A stretch of DNA of 64,000 nt from Pyrus communis (taxonomy: Eukaryota > Streptophyta > Magnoliopsida > Rosales > Rosaceae). The stretch is from the NCBI RefSeq assembly GCF_963583255.1, contig NC_084808.1, positions 15,275,201 through 15,339,200 on the forward strand, read 5' to 3'. The notes under the pieces were generated by a model, which searched no databases, was not told where the DNA came from, and saw nothing but the letters and a program-made list of their open reading frames with translations. A program made the position numbers and the translations under genes. Below are positions 10,868 to 24,136 of the stretch, piece by piece (position 1 is the first letter of the stretch; each line of letters starts with the position of its first letter).

Positions 10868-11636
10868 TAAGGATGGCAACGGTTCGGTTTGGGGACGGAA
10901 ATGCTATATTCATCCTCATAACAATGAAAATTAACCATATCCATAACCACAAATTAACCATCAGGGATTATCCATGACCATATCCACCAGGTAACGAATT
11001 TTCAATCGGTTATCAGTTATATCCATCTTCGTCAAAAAACAAAACAAATTTATATTCATCCAATTGACGCATTATAAATATGAGTAGATACTAATTCCGT
11101 CATTAAATAGCAACATCCAATTACAAAAAATATAACAATATATTTGAAGTTGTTTATGATAACATGCACCAATTTCTTGACAGTGAGATTTTGAAGAGAG
11201 ATGAATTTGATAAACTTGTAACATTTGATAATTAATATATAAAATGATTCAATGAATTAATTTGGTTGAGTATAACAATAAGAGTATTGAATTGATGAGG
11301 TTGTTGGTATGCCCCATGCATGTTGTTTGGTGCATAATAAAGATAGTATAGGGTTTGATGCATGTATAACGAATTAATATAGGGAGGGTTCAGTAAATTG
11401 AATAAAATTATATTATATATCAAATATATATATATATATATATATATAATATTCGGGTCGGATTCGGGAACGGATATGAATTAGAGACCCCTATAACCAT
11501 ATCCAAAACCATAACCAAATAAAGTTCACGGTTTTTCGCCATATCCATACCATACCCGAATTTTCATATCCAAATCCAATCCATTCGGGCGGTTATCCAC
11601 GGTTATTGGGTTTAACGGTTAGAATTGTCATCCCTA
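10868..11636. mobile_element. Non-autonomous hAT-type element
   Basis: The ends read TAAGGATGGCAAC (10868) and, inward from the right end, TAGGGATGACAATT. Beyond them both sides carry imperfectly inverted sequence on the theme 'ggttatggatatgg/ccatatccataacc'. The flanking octamers ATCACATA (10860-10867) and ATCACACG (11637-11644) match at 6 of 8 positions. The interior is AT-rich and includes a TA microsatellite (about 11424-11448). Confidence 0.65.
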
Positions 11637-11685
11637 ATCACACGCACCAAAAGAAGTCTTTTAAGTGGACCTTTTGATTATGCAT

Positions 11686-12100
11686 TGTGGAGCCAAAAAT
11701 AATCAGGAAGAATATGGAGGCGACACGTGAATTCTATGGTGAAAAGGACAAATTTACCGGAACACCGGAACTCCTACACGGGAGCAGTGGACAATCATCC
11801 CTCAATCAAGTCAAAAGTGCCCAAAGGTATTTATTCTCCCCATCCTTCCAAAGGGGTCAGCCATACCCCTATAAATACCATCTCATTTTCTCCAAAATTC
11901 AATTCCAATTCTCTTGCCAAATTCTCTAAATTCTCCAAACACTTTTTCCTCAAAATTCTAACTTTGGCATCAGAGGTTCTTCGGCTAAGACCTTCCCATT
12001 CATCGTGGGAGCGTGAGGCTCTTGGCCTTGACCTAAGGTGTTATTTGTTTTGTAGATGCAATTTTGTCCAATAACAAAGAGGAAGAAATTTGTATCCACA
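11686..12100 (+). repeat. 5' LTR of the Gypsy element
   Basis: 415 bp, with a TATA box (CCTATAAATA, 11868-11877). It lacks about 180 bp present in the 3' LTR between the GGTATTTATTC and CCATCCTTCCAA landmarks. Confidence 0.85.
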
Positions 12101-12204
12101 AATTGATGTTTTCATTGAGAGGTCTTGATCAAACGTTCACAAAAGACTTTTGCCTTCAAGGTTTTTCGTTTTCTTGTTCATTTGTAGATTTTTTGTACAT
12201 TCTT

Positions 12205-14452
12205 TGACACGCCCCGACCCCGATATTCCTCGAATACCAAGATAGGCACGTGCTGGCCGACACCCGAGGGTGACGAAAGCCATTTATTGAGTGCAAATGT
12301 TGAAAACAAGGGATAAATAAGGTTTATAAATATAAAAGAATAATGAATATGCAAATAAGGACCGTATTCAGAGCACACCTCTAATCTAGAACATTAGAAG
12401 AAAATAATATAAAATTGAATGAAACAAAGGAATGGGTCCTACACCGAGAGGACTCGAAGATGCCGATGCGGAAGTGCCTGGACGTCGGGATTGTATGCCT
12501 CGATTCTAAGTCCTGAAGGGGGCGCAAAACAAACATGAGTGGACCAAGTTGATATATATATAATAAAACAGTTATCAACGTACTAACCCCCAGGTTTTAT
12601 GAAAACACAAGTATAATGAGAAACATAGGTTTTCCGAAATCTAGCATGTCGTGCAATGTCTCAAATCATAAATCGCATAAAATAATAATCACTAGTGAAT
12701 GTCCGATATAACACTTCAGGCCCTATGCCGGCTCCCCGTCTCTGAGCAGACAGTCAGAGGAAAATGCACTTCAGGCCCCTTGCCGGCTCCCCGTCTCTGA
12801 GCAGACAGTTAGAGGAAAACACACTCGAGGCCCTATGCAACACCAAACCGTCGCCCGGGACGGACCGGATCTATCCCTACGTCCCGTAGCGGAAAGGACC
12901 ACTAGGTAAGTACAAAACCAGTGAACATACATATATTGAAAATCAACTTCATAATATAAAGTCATCCATCATCTATACTATAAAGAAGTGTTCTAAACAT
13001 GTTCTAAATATCATATCGTCATCCATCAGATATTCTATAAGAACATGGGTTATAGGAAAAATAGTAATAATTCAAACTAGCCTTAATAAGCATGTTATCT
13101 CAAAACGTTTCATAAAACATAATCGTAAATTCATGCTTTTCTGTGTATGCAATTCTACCATTAAAACATGCATTTTTTAGAAGGGGTCCACTCACAGTAC
13201 TTCGCCGTCGAAAAACCACGCCACCTAACGAATAAGGAAATGCCACAGATAATCGTCCCTAAGCACATAAAGGGTACATTTAGTCAAACTCTACTCAAAC
13301 GATTGAATTTGGGAAAACAGACATCGGAAACGGGTTCAGGACGTCGAAATTAGCCTAGAAGGGGTCCCGCACGAAAACCCGAAAAGTCAACGGTCAAAGT
13401 CAAAGTCAACGCTGACCGTTGACCGGGTCAACGGTCAGACCTGGTCCGGGTCAACGGGTCAGGGTCACGGGTCAATGGGTTTTGGGCTAGGGTTTTGGGT
13501 TAGGGTAATTGGGTTAGGTGTTAGGTGCGTTGGGTTTTAGGTTAGAAACCATACGGCCCAAAGGCCTAAATAAAAGGGTAATGGGTTTGGGCTTGGCAGG
13601 AAAAGCCCAAAGGCCTTGGGTTTTTAAAGAAACAAAATAAAAATAAAAAGGAAAAGGTTTTGGGTTTTGGGCCAGAGACCAAACAGGCCTAAGGCCCGTG
13701 TGAGGGTGGAGAACGGCCCGAAGGCCTGGGTGCGCCAGAGAAGGACGCCGGAACTCGGCTGGAAAATTCCCAAGCTCCTTTGGAGCTCAAAACTCAACCA
13801 AAACATGTCATTCAATATACCAAAATGAAGCCCCGAAGGTAAGGAATCGAAATATACCCTTGGTTCCCGTCATCGTGGTCGGAGTTGGCCGGAAAACAGC
13901 CTGGAAGCCACGGATGTCCGCCGGAAACTGGGTAAGATTCAAATGAGTGTAACTTCTTCAATACTCAATGAAATTGGGTGAAACAAAAAGGAAAGTTGTA
14001 GTACTCAGCGAGACGAAAAGATTGATACCTTGAACGCCGGCCAACTCGCCGTGGTTTGGCCGGAAATTGCCTCGAAAGGGGCGGCGCTCGCCGGAAAACT
14101 GGGAAATGTCTCCGAGGTGGTTTCTTCGTGGTTTGACGTCCAAAACACAACCACAGGGTTAGAAAAGAGCTATAGGTGTGGGCATGGGTGTGTGTGTGTG
14201 TGTTCTTGTCGGAGGAAAGAGCACCGAGAGGAGGGGGGAAAGAGAGAGCACGGAGGAAGAAAGAGAGAAGAGAAGACTTTTCAGAAAAAAAAAGAAAAGG
14301 GAGAGGGAACCGGGGGACAAAACAGGGGGTGGGCCCTTTGGGCTCACCAATTAAGGTTCAAAAACAATTTTAAAAAGAAAGGTATCCCCCAAACGTAGTG
14401 AAAATACAAAAATACCCATTTTCTTACGTAAATTCCGGGACGGGTTGTTACA
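12205..14452 (-). mobile_element. Large solo LTR (2.25 kb) nested in the Gypsy element
   Basis: The unit begins TGACACGCCCCGACCCCGAT and ends GGGACGGGTTGTTACA. A perfect 5 bp duplication, TTCTT, flanks it at 12200-12204 and 14453-14457. There is no gag or pol, so it is a solo LTR, minus-oriented by comparison with the unit at 22462-25190. It contains a duplicated ~70 bp block (about 12713-12840, around CCGGCTCCCCGTCTCTGAGC), a GTCAACGGTC-rich degenerate stretch (13385-13480) and a GA-rich tract (14225-14310). Confidence 0.8.
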
Positions 14453-15829
14453 TTCTTATTCTTGAAATTTTTATTTTTAAAAATTCTTCGATAAAACGTA
14501 AAGGAAAACTACAATGGCAAGAGATTCAGAAACCTCGATGAATGGACATTCCAACATTCAAGGATTATGACTGTGGTGATTTATGAGGCTCAACATAACG
14601 ATGAGTGGAACGGCACCACCCCCACGGGGCACCACCGTGGCAACCACCATGACAGCCATACTTGGCAAGGCCCACTGTGCCATAACCACAGCCCAAGCCA
14701 TGCCATTCAAGCCCACATGGGTCCAAGCCCAAGGCGAGACAGCATGAGCCACTTAAGCCCGACGCGAACCTAAACCGTTGCCAAGTCGAGCCCTAGCTTC
14801 GCACCCACGTACGCCACACGCTGAGCAGCCTACTTCTTTGGCCCAGCTTGCTATAGCGGCTCAGCCTGCTTCCGCCGCCCAGCCTGCTCCCACGGCCCCT
14901 TCTGCTCTCGTAGCTTTCCAAGCAGCCCAAATCTGTCCAAAATTAGTTTAACTGTCTCAGCTTCAAATTTTTGGGCCTACGATTGAACCAGGGGCATTTT
15001 CACCATATTTCTCCGCAGATTTGACATTTCCCAACTCAAATCTCACGCCATGAATCTACGACACTTCCACTGCTCAAGGAGGCGCATTTCTTCCAAGCTC
15101 TTCCAACTTAAATAGAGAACATTTGTTTCGACAAGTCATAGAATTGACGAGTGCCCTTGCACATCAGACGACCTTGATAAATCAGCTCTTGCAGCGCACC
15201 GAGATGTAACTTGCCCCAAACGAGGTGTCCTGAAGTAGGATAAGGGTAGATGAAGAACCTCTCCCGCAGCGTCTCGGCAAGCAGCCACTTGACCAGCCAT
15301 GAACCGAACGTTCGGGAAGTGTACACTTCCGATTAGGCCCCCGAGATAGAGTATACTCCTGTCTTAGCACGCAGAAGAACGTGCACTCTCAACTAGGCCC
15401 ACAGATGAGTATACATTCACGGTTAGGGCCATATTCCAATAGTCAACATGAGAAACCTTCCAGGGGAAGTGTTCATTCGTGGCTACGCCCACAAGGAGTG
15501 TCATCCACCTCACATGGAGTAGGCAGCATGAAGGACGGAGAGAAACAGTCACTCAGTTTGGCTCAAGTTCAACCAGTAACCTGCGAAGAATTCCCTCGCT
15601 TACTAGGAATGAACCATATACATTGCAGCCACGACATAGATGAGCCGAGTACGTAGAAGAGCAGCCTAGACCAGTAGGTCAAACCAGGGGCAGCTAAGAG
15701 CTCATTTACCCCAACAAAGGCAAATTCCGAAAGAAGTAGAAAGGTTCCTGACCGAGTGATTGCGCGATTTCCAACGCAACAAGGTCACTAATGACGCACT
15801 ATGATGAGACATGACCAACATAAGCAGGT

Positions 15830-16460
15830 CACCCTTCACTAACGAGATCGAGCAGGCAGAACCTCTATACAAGTTCAGCATGCCACATTTCACATCATTT
15901 AAAGGGGATGGAGACCTGGAGAGACACCTAAAGCACTACCACAGTGCAATGATCCTCTATTGAAACAACGACAATGTCATGTGCAAGATATCTGCTACCA
16001 TTCTACAAGACGAGGCGTAAGATTGGTTCTACACCTTGCTGCCACAATCCATCTGGAGTTTTGACAAATTTTCTTTGGCTTTCACCAAAGAATATCCATC
16101 ATATCGCTCGATCAAGAAAAAGTCCTACCATTTGTTCAACATCAAAAAGAACCCAAAAGAGTCGCTTCGTGACTATGTGAAGAGGTTCAAAGCAGAGAAG
16201 GCAAAGATAGTCGGATGCAGCTACTCGATAGCTAGAGCAGCCTTCCAAAAAGGACTCCCAACAGACCATTCACAGTTTGGAGAATTGATCATGAAGGAAG
16301 ATCTAACTCTAGTAGACTCTTTCACTCTGGCAAAGAAGCATGCACTTTGGGACGAAGTTTGCCGATGCACATTCAAGGCAAATCCAAGCGATTTTGAATA
16401 TGAAGTCCCCCACTACTCTGAAGGTGATTCAAGGTCTGATTGGACAAGCAGCCGCATCTG
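15830..16460 (+). pseudogene. Gypsy gag (retrotransposon gag domain), broken
   Basis: The reading frame gives SPFTNEIEQAEPLYKFSMPH, then FKGDGDLERHLKHYHSAM, then an in-frame TGA (about 15961) and a TAA (about 16018). It then stays open through WFYTLLPQSIWSFDKFSLAF, KNPKESLRDYVKRFKAEKAK and MKEDLTLVDSFTLAKKHALW. This is the core capsid-like region of Ty3/Gypsy gag (the Retrotrans_gag type), which packages element RNA. The two stops, and the loss of the zinc knuckle and protease that normally follow, make it non-functional. The frame ends near 16460 where the internal deletion begins. Confidence 0.8.
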
Positions 16461-16489
16461 AAGCAATAATAAGCTCTACCCTCATACGA

Positions 16490-17460
16490 GAAGAGCTAGA
16501 GGCCTAACTACCTGTATTCCACAGTTCAAAAGCTCTCCTCGATATGGAAACCAACTACTTCAGAAGCTAACTTTGGCGACAATTGTTGCAACCTGGAAGC
16601 TCAAGTTATACCTTCAAACACACGTAGTCATCCTCATGATGCACTATTTCGTCCAATCTAGACGCGCGACGATATAGGCGCAGACACTAGCAGTGCAAAG
16701 TTTTTTTACGAACGCAACAACTCAGCTCAAAAGGCACGCCCAGGGCAGATGAACACTAAAAGGACACTTGAAAGCAAGTTTTTTCCTCGTCGCCTCGAAA
16801 GATTCTACATATGAGCAACATGTACCGGCAAGTTGAGCACCACATTTTGCAGCGCGTCACACGACCTTAGCCAACCCTTGCTCCATAATTCAACTTTAAA
16901 ACCGCTCGATACTGGTAGTTAAGCATCTTCTGCTACGTGTAACATGACCCCAGTTTCACGGCTCCCTACTGCGCCTTCACGCCTAGCTTAGACGACACAA
17001 CAGGGTGACTTATGGAAAGGTTGGAGTTTAGAAAGCTCCAAATAAAGGCAGCACACTAGTACATGTGGAACGGCATTTCACTTGAAGATCCTACACTAGA
17101 CCACATCTCTGCTGCCTAGCGCCTCCCGACGACCTAAAGGGCCAAGATCTGACATTTCACTTGTAGCCTACCAGCAGCAGCTCCTCTCCAGCTACAACAA
17201 AAGGGCCAAGATCCGGCAATTCCAGCCTGAAGATTTAGTCCTAAGAAAAGCCTTCATCATTGCCCATAGAGAATGCTTCAAAAAGATAGATCCCATCTAG
17301 GAAGGTCCATACAAGATCTAGCAGAGTAGGCGGCAAAAGTAGCTACACCCATGCCACCATGAACAACAAAGAGATCGAAAAGTAGTGGAACGCCTACAAT
17401 CTGAGGAAGTACTATACGTGACCTCTCACTACATCAAAGCCCGAAGACTTAAGTAGCTCG
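16490..17460 (+). pseudogene. Relics of Gypsy RNase H and integrase C-terminus
   Basis: Around 16520-16640 a short relic (SSKALLDMETNYF, then a frame change into TLATIVATWKLKLYLQTH) resembles the end of Gypsy RNase H. Around 17160-17440, across stops and frameshifts, the integrase C-terminal segment is seen: YQQQLLSSYN, then PEDLVLRKAFIIAHRE, WEGPYK-like sequence, and a VGGKSSYT segment ending NAYNLRKYY. The reverse transcriptase and the integrase DDE core are not present between gag and these relics, so an internal deletion of several kilobases is inferred. Confidence 0.6.
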
Positions 17461-18669
17461 ATGGGCACTACCTCCCAAGCAGATGACTATTCAGTTGTTA
17501 TGCAATTCCTACCTTACAATTAAGTTCTCGTTCGTTTCACTCGTTTTTCAATGAGGAATTCAGAAGTAATCTACAACTTAGCTCGACTGCATGATTACAA
17601 CAACTAATCATTCATGCACTTCAAAAGAAGACTACACCATTCTTAGGGACTCTTCGTAGGGATTGCGCCCCCCGAGGGACCAACCATGCTCTCCAATGTG
17701 AGAGGATAAACTAATTGCTCTTCAGTGCGAGAGGGTAAACCAATTCTCTAACATCTATATGGGTATGTTCTCCAAAGTGGGAGAATAAACTTACACTCCA
17801 AATATTTAGACGTCCAAATATTTAGACGTGGATGAGCCGGGCTGCCCCAGTATAATTAGATGCACGATGACTTGTACCGGGATTCCTAGAAGTAGCCATA
17901 ATGGTCTTTTTCAAGACTTAACTAACTGAAGGATTTTGGGTCTCTTGGCCTAATCAGAGGGAAACTTGGCCCTAGAGATAGAGGGGGCACATTACATAAT
18001 ATTCCCTAAAGACGGTTGCCATGGAACCCTAAAGCTGCTACCAAGTGACTAAGGTAGCCTACAGTTTCCAGAAGACTGTCTACGGCTTGCCATTCGAGCA
18101 ATAAAACCGCACTAGACTTATACAACCACATATTCTTGTGAAAGGTTAAACAAGCTAGCGTGCATATGCGAAGCTTTATCCATTGCCGACATACTACGTA
18201 GTCGATAAACTTCACCTCTGCCAAGTGCGGAACAACATACACCAAGTCTTAAAATGTTGTGATACTTGTTACGTAACCTACGAAATTGGAGAAAGCCAAG
18301 GTTAACAGCCTAGTGGTCACACGGACTTGTCTGCTTCTGTAAGTAAGGTGTCCAGCTGCCGACTATATGGCTAACAACTTTGTAAAGTTCTACACTAACA
18401 CTTACAGCTGCATAGGCTACGCTGTCTGTCTGCTTATAGAAAAGTAGCACGACTGCCACTGGTCTATAAAGTCTAAAGGTTAGGGCATGCACAAAAGAAG
18501 CGAAGATGGAGAAAAGCAAAGGAAGCAAGTTTAGTAAATTTTCTAGCAAAATTGATAAACAACTAGCAAAAATCGACGGAGTTCAAGCAAAGCAAAAAGC
18601 AACAAGGGAGAAAATCCGAAAGACTACCTAAAAGACTACTCTTCAGCAGCTTGGGCACTCCACGACTAC

Positions 18670-20163
18670 TCGGTCGTCACATGTTTAGCCTGGGCACCAT
18701 TTCAACAACGGTACCATCCGGAGCTTCCCCCCTGGTTGCTCCAACTTGGGTACCAGCATCTCTGACTACTTCACCAATAGAAGCCTCAAAAGTAAAGGCA
18801 TGCAAATCCTCCGGAGAAATAGAGAACGTCTCGAAGTATTTCCCAGCAAACTCAAAGTTAGACGACCTACCAAAGAGATGATCTACATAACCTAACTTAT
18901 AAAAATCGACCAGACTCTGCATAAGCGAAGCTTCGAGTCTAGTCTTCTCACCCTTCAGCTACTCGTTATCCTTGAGCAAACCAACACGGATGCGCTGCAT
19001 TTCATCCACTTCCTTCTTCGGACTCTCATTGATCTTCAAAGCACCTTGGAGTTCCAATACTTGTGGTTCAAGCCTATCAACGACCTTCTTGAAGTGGATC
19101 AGTTAATTATAAGCAGCAATCAACTCTTCACCCTTTGTATAAGTAGCAAAACAAAGCTCAGAAATAACACTCTCAAGATCTTGAATCTGAGGTATGTAAC
19201 ATCCGATCTCCTCATCTACACTTTCATACTCAACTTGGATTGTGTCAAGCCTAGTTTTTAAGTCAACGATCTCTTGGCAAACGGTCTCAAGCTACAAAGA
19301 AGTGAGGGCAGAGATATTAGACCCCTTCAAAGCGACGAGCTCCTATTTCAACCTCTTGATCTTCTTGGTAGAAGAATAAGTTTTGGTTACCACAACCTTT
19401 GCCATCTCCTTAGTAGCTTTGGTATCCTCTTGGTCAAGAAGCACAAACTCGGCTGCCAGAATAGCCGTCTTTTGCATCATGGCAAGTAGAGCAATCTTCT
19501 AATACTCGATCGTATGTGTCGCAAAGGAGCTTGGCTAAACAACCCCTCTAACACCATCGACAAACTTGGCACTAACGTCTATGTCTTCAAGCAGATTTGG
19601 TTTCAAAAGCGCACAGATCTCAGTAACCTCCCCATAAGCAGGCTTGGTGAATTTCTCATAAATGCCCATGCGAGTAGTCTCCTCCTTCCTAGCAGGCGAA
19701 TCAGTCTCAGCAGCAGGAGGAGTAGGCCTTGGCACCACTTTAGCAGCAGAGTCCACTTTATCGCTCATCATATTAACAAGCCTCTCCAAAGGTGAACCAG
19801 ACTTAGCTCCCAACAGATACCTTGGCACTAGTTTCGGCACTAGGGGCACAACAGAATCTCTACGCTGAGCAATCCTATCAACAATTGAACTAGCCATCTT
19901 TGGCATAGCAGGCGTCACTGGCTTAAATCTAGCAACCTTATATTTCGTCCCCTTAGAAGAAGTTAAGTCAATCGCAAGCTTGGGGGCAGCCGGCGAACCC
20001 TCGCGAATAACGGAATAAGTCTTTGGTTTTTTATTAACCGACATCTCTTGAGCAAGCGGGGAAAATCTTTTTTCCCAGCTTCACTTGTAGCGGGATCCAC
20101 AACAGCGATCAGACGAGCCAATGCATCCGCCTTTATCCTATTCATCTCTTCTCTTGGGAGCAA
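18670..20163 (-). pseudogene. Antisense reading frame in the 3' region of the Gypsy element
   Basis: On the minus strand a long reading frame, broken by several stops, runs from a start near 20163 or 20044 down to about 18680. The clearest block (20044-19535, 169 codons) begins VNKKPKTYSVIREGSPAAPK and is rich in Pro, Ser, Lys and Ala. The following blocks look coiled-coil-like, with frequent E, K, L and Q (for example KVVDRLEPQVLELQGALKI). The block ending near 18680 includes LFGRSSNFEFAGKYFETFSI. I do not recognise a domain. Some Tat-lineage elements are known to carry antisense frames in this position. Function is unknown. Confidence 0.5.
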
Positions 20164-20936
20164 CCCACATTTTCCCCGCGAAGAGGACTAAACAGCCAAT
20201 GCCATTCATGGTACTCAATAGGGGAACTCAATCCATGCTGGCTTTTCCCTCATTTTTCTTTCGGACTAGCAGGTAAGAAGCTTGCTTACCCAGCATTCCA
20301 GCAACCCACGAGTTCCGTGATCTCCTAATTTCTCTTAATCGTCAGCCTGGCTCGTGAAAAGTCCAAGAGCCCAAAAGACATGAGCCATGCAACTCACCTT
20401 GCACTGCGCCCTAACGTCACAATTTGCGGCCCCAGCCGCACAACTGCTCTTGGCTTTAGCCAAGACGAGTAGCCTAAGCAGTGGTCCCAACCACAACACT
20501 CTTTGGCCCACGCCGAGCCGACTCCTGGTCTCTGCCAGTTGTCGTGCCGCACCACCCCGATGGCTGTCCCGCGATAACACTATCCAAGAAAAGGACAAGG
20601 AAAATTAAATTTTTCTTATCTCTGTGTAGTGTGGAGAAGATGAAGAAAGTAACGAAAGATGATCCTCTACGCAGGCAAGTGTAGAAGATTGCTAGGGGAT
20701 GGGGAACAAATATCCTCTAGCCTTATCTCTCTTGTAGGGTAGAATAAATTGCTCTCTGAAGTTGATTTAATCATTTAATTTAGAAGTCATTTATTTCCTT
20801 TTCCTAGAAGGATCTAATTTCCAATTAAAGAGGGAATCTACATCAAAATAGGAAGCGATCCTATGTTTCCTATAGCAAGAACATCTATACACCTGCTGCC
20901 CTTTCCTGCGAGCAGCCTAATAGGTGTAGGGGCATT

Positions 20937-21531
20937 TGTGGAGCCAAAAATAATCAGGAAGAATACGGAGGTGACACGTGGATTCTAGGATGAAAATGAC
21001 AAAATTACCCTTGAGGAACACTGGAACTTCTACGCGCGAGTAGTGGACAGTCATCACTCAATCAAGTTAAAAGTGCCCAAAATAGGTATTTATTCAAAAC
21101 CTATTTCATCCATCCTCATCAAATCTTCTCCACAAGGTAACCAATCATTCATTTCTAATTATATTAATTAGCTAATTTATTTATTTATTACCTAATTAAT
21201 TTATTAATTAGCTAACAAATCATGAATCTCACCCAAAACACCATCCAAGTGGCCGGTTCCCATCCTTCCAACGGGGTCCGCCACACCCCTATAAATACCA
21301 TTTCATTTTCTCCAAAACTCAATTTCAATTCTCTTGTTAAATTCTCTAAGTTCTCCAAACATTTTTCCCTCAAAATTCTAACTTTGGCCTCGGAGGTTCT
21401 TTGGCCAAAGCCCCCCCTTTCCCCCCAACTTTATCGTGGGCGCATGAGGCTCTTGGCCTTAACCTAAAGTGCTATTTGTTTTGTAGGTATAATTTTGTCC
21501 AAGAATAAGGAGGAAGAAATTTGTATCCACA
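20937..21531 (+). repeat. 3' LTR of the Gypsy element
   Basis: 595 bp, preceded by the polypurine tract GGTGTAGGGGCA. TATA box CCTATAAATA at 21288-21297. An AT-rich block at about 21140-21240 is missing from the 5' LTR. Confidence 0.85.
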
Positions 21532-21536
21532 TGCAT

Positions 21537-22461
21537 GTTAAAAGTGAAAGCAACGAGGTTCAAATCACAGTAGCTAGTGATTTGGTTGTGCAGGGCTTCA
21601 TATGTCTGCTTCAAACTTTTAATAGACTGACCTGGAAAGCAAAGTTAAGAAGAAAGATGGCCACTGCTTTATTTTTTAAAAAGTTTCAAGTTGATTTGCA
21701 ATTGCATTCTTTACAGGTTTTAGAAAAGCAAGTACCTTTGTCGTCCATGCATTTGCCCAAGGTCATGGATTTTTGACTGAGCTAAAAGAGAAAAGACAAG
21801 TATATAATTAGAGGAGAAAGACTTGATTCCACAAGGATTGAGGAAGAATTCTTGCTTAAAGTACGTCGTGGCATGATCACATAACTTTGTGTTTAATTAT
21901 GATCGAAACCGTTCATATTATAAATCATTCTGTAGAAATTATCTTTATAAAAATCAACTAAAACTAATATCGTTTAGTCATCGAACTGTATAAAAATAGA
22001 TGGACGAATTCGATAAAAGAATTATAAACTATTTATTTGTTACAATTAATTAACTAAACGATCTTAATTTTAATTGACTTTTGCAAAAATAATTTTTACA
22101 GAATGATTTATAGTATAAACAATTTTAATCTTAAGTAAGAAATTCTATGAATACTCTCGTATTTTGAGGAGGAATTCTTTTTTTAATGAGGGCGCCAACG
22201 CCTTTACCAGGTTGGAAAGTAACCTATAAATTAGGTTTAGAATTTTTTGTATTTGGTTTTTAAAGAGAAGGCATAATATTCTTCAAATTTCATCTAGAAG
22301 AGCCCCGGCTTTTCCAAAAGGCTACACCGAGTATACTTGCACTGAGACAGATATGAGCAATTGTTTGAAATCAAATAAGAGAGTTTTTGTCACTTTATGT
22401 GTCATACTGACACAACCGTTGTTTGAAACCAAAAAATGTTCTCCTCCTCGTCAAGAAATAG
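21537..22461. other. Intergenic DNA with an unidentified short open stretch
   Basis: Positions 21540-21780 are less AT-rich than what follows and contain splice-like pyrimidine-AG sites and a short frame including FVVHAFAQGHGF. I could not assign it to a gene. The rest is AT-rich and shows nothing. Confidence 0.4.
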
Positions 22462-24097
22462 TGTGACAACCTCATCCTACTTTTACGATTTTATAAATTT
22501 TAAAAATGTGAATTGAATAAAATACCCTAGAGGCGAGATTGTTGATTTTCGTTGACCGTCTTTGTGAAATCCGGTCCTCGAAATTTCACTATTCATTACG
22601 TATCTCGTTATTTAAATTCGTATTTAACGTTTACATTATCTGTATTCGTTAATTTTAGGAATTAAATAGAATAATTATCGAGTTTAAATTTTCGTAATTA
22701 ACCTTTAAAAATTCGTTGACCTTTCAAGGTCACAAGTAACGTTTTCAAATAGATCTCAAAACTGCGAACAGATAGGTGAAAGCCGTTTGCGAATCCGGGT
22801 TTTAACAGTATAGTTACGGACATTTGAGGTCGTTTTACTAAACTCTGGATTTCAAATTAATTAAAACTCCCACCATGTGGGAATTGGAACCAATCATATA
22901 TTTTTTTAGGACCAATCAGAAATTAGGGAGGAAAGAGAGACCAATAAGGAAAGCGAGAGAAAGCTCTCAACTTTCCTGTCAACCTATCCACGCGCAGCAC
23001 CCTAGTTTCGACCCGGAGGGATTTCCAACCAACTTCCACCATTTTCCAGGCAATTTTCGCCCAACCTTCACTTGCTAACAACACACAACCTTTGTGCAAC
23101 CCTTTTCCCTTCCAAAAACTGAGCCTTTTGCCTCCTAAACCGTGAGGACGACGCACATCGTCTTGGGGTTCTCAACGGCAATCCGCCGTTCCGGCGAGTT
23201 TCATCACCCACCATCACTTTTAATCAACTCCCCTAGGATTCAGAAACAAGACCCAACCGGTGGTAGGGGCGGCGGAGCACCGGCGACGGCGAATCGAAGC
23301 TCATCCATTTTAGGGTTTCCGATGTGTGCGAGCCAATTTAGGGCCTTTCTCGGCCAAATTGGACTTGGCCACAGGTATAAAACTTGCTCTATTCGTTGAG
23401 ATCTTCATAACTGTAAAATTTGAGAATTTTTGGAATTAGTTGAATTTTCCAGCGAGCCAGGGTGGTCGGCAGCCGCATGCGGCGGCGCGTGGGCAGAGAT
23501 ACCATTTGACCTCCCTAGGCTAAAATTGGTGCCCCGATTTCATATTAGACATCGAATTGATGAAATTCCATTGTTTGATTATATTTCGTTAAGGGCCGCC
23601 ACTTAGTTATTATATGATTCGACAATCTGACCATTGGATCATCACCAAACTTTAATACGTAATAGTACATAATATTTAAGGATATTAGGAGCTGACAGAT
23701 AGGGAATCTGATGTAGGGATCTTTCCAGATGAGTTTTCTAAGTTTGTAAATCTAAACGTTGGCCGCCACTTAATTTTAGTGATTGGTGGAAATCTGACCA
23801 TTGGATCGTTCCGAAACTTTAGAATGTTGTTCTAGAACCTTATTGGATCTTTCGGATTAAGTTACGTAGGGTTGTGGACCTTACCATCGACCTTTGACTG
23901 ACGGTTGACTTTTGGTCAATGGGTTACAAATCATTCTAGAACATCCTTAGGGATGTGTTTTATGTAAGTTACGTGTTCTATCGATAAGAATTCTGAGACG
24001 TGATTTGATATTTGTTTTAGGTGATGATCGTTTGTGACGCTTCAATATTCGTGCTAGGGAATTGTAGCGCGAACTTTAGGTGAATGAGTCTTTTCTT

Positions 24098-24136
<39 letters not shown>

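Larger units (their letters stand above)
11686..21531 (+). mobile_element. Decayed Ty3/Gypsy (Tat-like) retrotransposon with a nested solo LTR
   Basis: Two LTRs start TGTGGAGCCAAAAATAATCA and end TTGTATCCACA. A perfect 5 bp duplication, TGCAT, lies at 11681-11685 and 21532-21536. The primer-binding region follows the 5' LTR (12101 onward, containing TTTCATTGAGAG), and a polypurine tract (GGTGTAGGGGCA) precedes the 3' LTR. Gag is recognisable at about 15830-16460. Then only an RNase-H-like relic and the integrase C-terminal end remain, so protease, reverse transcriptase and most of integrase are deleted. An antisense reading frame near the 3' end suggests the Tat lineage, an inference from gene order. 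A foreign solo LTR occupies 12205-14452. Confidence 0.85.

Noticed and set aside
13480..13535. GGGTTTAGG-like runs resembling plant telomere repeats
   Set aside because: The runs are irregular (GGGCTAGGGTTTTGGG, GGGTTAGGGTAATTGGG) and lie inside a degenerate solo LTR. No regular TTTAGGG array.
14030..14398. 122-codon frame in the nested solo LTR, with a frame on the opposite strand
   Set aside because: Half of it is a GA-rich low-complexity tract in a non-coding LTR, with no recognisable domain.
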